Origin: CAYFZO01 sp965223735
GTDB taxonomy: Bacteria > Pseudomonadota > Gammaproteobacteria > Poriferisulfidales > Oxydemutatoraceae
Direction of reading: 5' to 3'
DNA: 64,000 nt
Assembly (NCBI GenBank): GCA_965223735.1
Contig: OZ245010.1
Coordinates: 868,001-932,000, forward strand
This document shows positions 62,201-64,000 of this stretch, in pieces (position 1 is the first letter of the stretch; each line of letters opens with the position of its first letter). The notes below the pieces were generated by a model. That model was not told where the DNA came from. It made no database searches and saw only the letters and a list, made by a program, of their open reading frames with translations. The translations under genes and the position numbers were made by a program.

Positions 62201-63735
62201 TCCACCTTTACTTTCTCAAGTCCGTCCTTAAGTTCAGCTCCCAAACCTTCAAGCTTGTTTCGCGCATCCTCTACCAGCCCCTTCTTCCCCACCTCCTCGA
62301 GTGCGGTTTTCAAGCCCTCAAGCTCGCTTTGCACGTCCCATGCCAGATCCTTCTCTTCTACCTCCCCAAGCGCAATCTCCAGGTCTTTAAGCTTGTTTTG
62401 CGCATCCCTCATCAGCCTTTTCATTTCTTGTTTTACTTTCTCAAATTCAGCTTCCAAACCTTCAAGCTTGTCTTGCGCATCTCTTACCAGCTCCTTCTCT
62501 TCTACCTCCCAAAGTTTGGGTTTCAGGCTCTCAAGCTTGCTTTGCGCATCTCTTACCAGCCCCTTCTTTTCCACCTTCCCAAGTTTGGTTTCCAGTTCTT
62601 CAATCTCGCTCTGCGCGTCCCTTACCAGATCCTCCTTTTTCACTTTCTCAAGCTTGGATTTCAAGTCCCCAAGCTTTTCTCCTGTTTCCCGCGTAATACT
62701 GTAATCTGCATCTATAGTCTCAAAAACATTCTTTAAATTTTCGTCTTTAGCAATCTTGACTTTGTGCTTTTTACTTCCTTCAGACCAGTTTGGGTGATCA
62801 TCAAGAAATTCTAGCGCGCCTTTTGCACGCTTATTGAAATCTTCCAACTTAAAAAGTAAATCCTTCTGGAAAAGTAAATCCTTCTGGCCCGGGTGATCAT
62901 CACCGGCACTTGGAGAGGGATCAGCTCTTATATGTTCCAACAAAATTCGGGAAAGAGGCTTGATTACATTCTTATCAGACCAATATTTGGTGTGACAGCG
63001 TAGATTCCATGAAGTAAAAATGCCTCCTACATTAATAGGGTGATCTTTAATATCCTCGAATGGTTTCCCCAGTTGCTTTAACGGCCAACCCAATACATCA
63101 TCGGGGTCATAGTAATTATCCCACCTGAATTCTTTCTTCGCTGCTATGTCGAAACACTTACGATCATTCTCAGCTATCCCTGAAACGAATACTGGAATAT
63201 TGCATCCTGTCGTAACCAAGTTCCTCAACGAATGCAATTTAACAAAAGCCAGTTCATCAGAAGGAAGTCCTGGATTGTTTTTAAAAATATGGTTGCCATT
63301 TTCAGCATCCCACAAATAATTTGAAATCACCTGACAGCCAAGAGATTGAGCAATGATCACAACAGGTTTCGAGTTTTCACCCCCGCTGAGATCCTTATAG
63401 GCCTCTTTCAAGGCGTTCATTATTTCTGTTTGCGCCTTAATATATGCTTTTGCCTCTTCGGTGCGGGCGCTGCGCTCAAGAGAGCCCGCGTCGCCGAAAC
63501 CAAACAAGACGAATTTTCTTAGCGACTTAAAATCAACCTTGTTCTCTGACTTGATCTTTCGCCATAATCGATCCTGATGGCCCTGCAGTGTTGAGTCATA
63601 CCTCACATTTTGGAAAGAGACCTTCTCCCACTTATCTTTAAGACGCCTTCTCAGGCCCTTTTCCAAACCTGCATAGTAATTATCCTTGCGTTCTCCCATG
63701 CCATGGAGTGTGATCAATGCCACCTTTTTACTCAT
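59173..63735 (-). CDS. 1520-residue hydrolase/coiled-coil/membrane/OmpA-like protein in the DGR locus
   Basis: Residues 1 to about 280 look like an alpha/beta-hydrolase: ALITLHGMGER with the oxyanion HGMG, a nucleophile elbow AQSLGCQV near residue 130, and later DVLGWPLKQLG. From about 280 to 1080 follows a huge coiled coil of near-repetitive units such as LVEDARSKLEGLGAEL and KLKDLETALEEVEKK. Hydrophobic segments near residues 1133, 1185 and 1245 (IILIFSVFIYFAALTFVLPG; FLVITALLAFYQATA; FIGILLLSLLGTGCLSGYC) should span the membrane. The final 180 residues resemble an OmpA-type peptidoglycan-binding domain (ANRRAEAVCRKL; ALNRRVSLKI). Its end overlaps the DGR target gene by 28 bases. Composition is clearly AT-richer than the flanks. 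I know no named family with this architecture. Confidence 0.85.
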   Translation of the reverse strand: MSKKVALITLHGMGERKDNYYAGLEKGLRRRLKDKWEKVSFQNVRYDSTLQGHQDRLWRKIKSENKVDFKSLRKFVLFGFGDAGSLERSARTEEAKAYIKAQTEIMNALKEAYKDLSGGENSKPVVIIAQSLGCQVISNYLWDAENGNHIFKNNPGLPSDELAFVKLHSLRNLVTTGCNIPVFVSGIAENDRKCFDIAAKKEFRWDNYYDPDDVLGWPLKQLGKPFEDIKDHPINVGGIFTSWNLRCHTKYWSDKNVIKPLSRILLEHIRADPSPSAGDDHPGQKDLLFQKDLLFKLEDFNKRAKGALEFLDDHPNWSEGSKKHKVKIAKDENLKNVFETIDADYSITRETGEKLGDLKSKLEKVKKEDLVRDAQSEIEELETKLGKVEKKGLVRDAQSKLESLKPKLWEVEEKELVRDAQDKLEGLEAEFEKVKQEMKRLMRDAQNKLKDLEIALGEVEEKDLAWDVQSELEGLKTALEEVGKKGLVEDARNKLEGLGAELKDGLEKVKVEEEELKKVKHARSKLESLETALGEIKKKGLVGDARKSRLEKLEGEFKDRLVREAKRLTKVGDARNKLEDLGAELEKVKQGGVLVEGAQNKLKDLETALEEVEKKGLMEDAKSKLEDLKAALEGVEKDGLVGNAQSTLEGLETEFKDGLKEVKEERLKKVGDAQSELKGLEAELEKVKKGVKDLVRDARSKLKGLRSEIGEVRGAREGLEKVREEGLVEDVRSKLKGLRSAVEGVEEDLEGLEAELKGVENESLAKYAQNELKGLGAELKGVENESLAEYVQSELEGLEAGLEKVREARKKLKEEEEGGLVKGARSKLKDLGAELEEAKEEVKNLARNAQSKLKSVEVELEKIREVRKISEETKEKALAGDMQSRLEDLENEFEKVEREGSDKVRSARNELGGVEAELKKATGVKKGWLRRVEDVQNRLRDLREEFENVEKKVKSLTKNAQDKLEGLKSELEEAEKTAKGLVESVLSGFRDFKSEFEKTVSSLKGGMSSGLKDLKSRLRKCSECYEGMKKNRKREIYDYLKLSKNAGKGHWGTPQTPELKNLKGVLAEVGGLKMGIESSGELVENLGGVTKKLKVITELREEVFKKLLTWVNREKPDDIYPYLKRFYRRYLVIDGFKPSIILIFSVFIYFAALTFVLPGTAPLQTWESGLQALVQYPVHSAGSVFLVITALLAFYQATARCAKKRMEIRIPKQKTLVLAHEAIFKKRSLIDFFITSKRSYTYGFIGILLLSLLGTGCLSGYCIKHSDRFHLHLKDAPSSVIRFGNAVLIEDGKQGFEVQEFDRYMRSLDSTPKAVESCSHTHCSSTTKVVVNYHSPVVEGSTSKSTMIWLPLFETGKDELKVEEDDWKKMSSELTEHFGNCRGGNPVIKVMGLADKRPHTGRDEMKTNMELANRRAEAVCRKLKTLVNEPEALKICGKIPEIKLVKWDPENNEGEEKRFEETMLKGENSFIHALNRRVSLKITGVESVGFPINWTVQNRSFPARCPTGGGPKCQTKVQMP

Positions 63736-63855
63736 TTTTACTCATTTTTCTCTCCTGCCTGTTGCTTGCCTTCCGGTACAACCACCATCTCCATCTTCAG
63801 GCAATGTCTGCCCTTGCACCCCGCGCCACCCTGTCCCGTCGGCCCACGGCCACGT

Positions 63856-63961
63856 CACGGGCCGACGCCGCCTCACGGCGGCGCGGCTCGCTCACGCTCG
63901 CCGTCAAGGGTCCAAGCATCAAGCGCCAAGGGATCATAAGTCCTGAGCCAACCGGAACCCG
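63856..63961. repeat. 106-bp direct repeat, copy 2 (flank of second VR)
   Basis: Identical to 57719-57824. It carries the same stop codon, hairpin (63861-63887) and start of the VR. Its presence shows that a second target gene ends here, with the gene body beyond the right edge. The remaining bases of the 198-bp interval 63736-63933 show no other feature. Confidence 0.85.
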
Positions 63962-64000
63962 CCATTGTGGACCCGGTCGACGCGGTTGCTCCAGTTGCGG
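63934..64000 (-). CDS. C-terminus of a second DGR target protein
   Basis: Only the last 21 codons are in the window: RNWSNRVDRVHNG then GFRLAQDL and stop (TGA at 63934-63936). GFRLAQDL is the same ending as in the first target. The 59 bases of VR2 visible here (63942-64000) differ from the TR at 11 positions, 10 of them TR adenines. The upstream part of the gene is outside the window. Confidence 0.85.
   Translation of the reverse strand, partial: RNWSNRVDRVHNGGFRLAQDL
63942..64000 (-). repeat. DGR variable repeat 2 (VR2), partial
   Basis: Aligns with TR positions 56205-56263. It differs from VR1 at most variable positions and, unlike VR1, keeps the TR's T at the position of the RT stop codon. 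One silent non-adenine change (C to G, third position of an Arg codon) is present. Confidence 0.85.

Noticed and set aside
60848..62704. Plus-strand frame of 618 codons rich in Ser, Leu and Phe
   Set aside because: It is the complement of the coiled-coil repeats of the 1520-residue gene; composition and repeats are explained by that.

Overview
The window looks like a chromosomal segment of a Gammaproteobacterium. This rests on gene content and order: a DksA with the full C4 zinc finger, RraA, an MltF-type transglycosylase, guaB-guaA, and the rimP-nusA-infB-rbfA-truB ... rpsO-pnp cluster in the classical order. No rRNA is present, so the genus cannot be named. Base composition is moderately GC-rich, except for one visibly AT-richer gene near 59.2-63.7 kb.

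Layout. 0-3.8 kb: an unidentified partial gene, icd and aceA (the glyoxylate/TCA branch point), and divergent rraA. 3.8-11.1 kb: a branched-chain-type ABC importer (two ATPases, two permeases, a binding protein) co-transcribed behind an acyl-CoA ligase-like gene. 11.3-19.2 kb: mltF, tadA, guaA/guaB, xseA, a DksA with a 188-residue Lys/Ala-rich extension, and a small membrane protein. 19.2-22.7 kb: a XylM/AlkB-type membrane hydroxylase with a small ferredoxin, a GST-like protein and a XylA-type reductase. 22.8-34.8 kb: the translation/RNA cluster msrB, pnp, rpsO, truB (frameshifted), rbfA, infB, nusA, rimP. Inserted between truB and rpsO is a bufferin-type operon: bufA precursor, bufB DUF692, bufC DUF2063, an ECF sigma factor and a probable anti-sigma factor.

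34.9-45.6 kb is an accessory block. It carries a 2253-residue SpvB/FG-GAP/Rhs protein with a partner lipoprotein, a type II restriction-modification pair whose nuclease has an in-frame stop, a VapBC-type toxin-antitoxin pair with a 39-bp palindromic operator, and several imperfect dispersed repeats. It ends beside an initiator tRNA with a good sigma70 promoter. In E. coli that tRNA (metY) lies directly upstream of rimP, so the block may have been inserted between the two. 45.7-55.4 kb holds envelope and housekeeping genes: a thioredoxin-like protein, an L,D-transpeptidase, two M16 peptidases, rsmD, coaD, ggt, a DUF218 protein, mutM and a chorismatase-family enzyme.

55.4-64.0 kb is a diversity-generating retroelement (DGR). 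It contains a DGR-type reverse transcriptase, an Avd-like accessory protein, a 116-bp adenine-rich template repeat (TR), and a secreted SH3-plus-formylglycine-generating-enzyme-fold target whose 3' end is the matching variable repeat (VR). A second VR lies at the window's right edge. Of 24 TR/VR1 differences counted by eye, 23 fall at template adenines. Between the two targets is a 1520-residue protein combining an alpha/beta-hydrolase, a very long coiled coil, membrane segments and an OmpA-like domain. This DGR locus, and in particular the hydrolase/coiled-coil/OmpA-like gene embedded in it, is the best candidate for an undescribed system. All counts were made by eye from the sequence; no search or alignment software was used.
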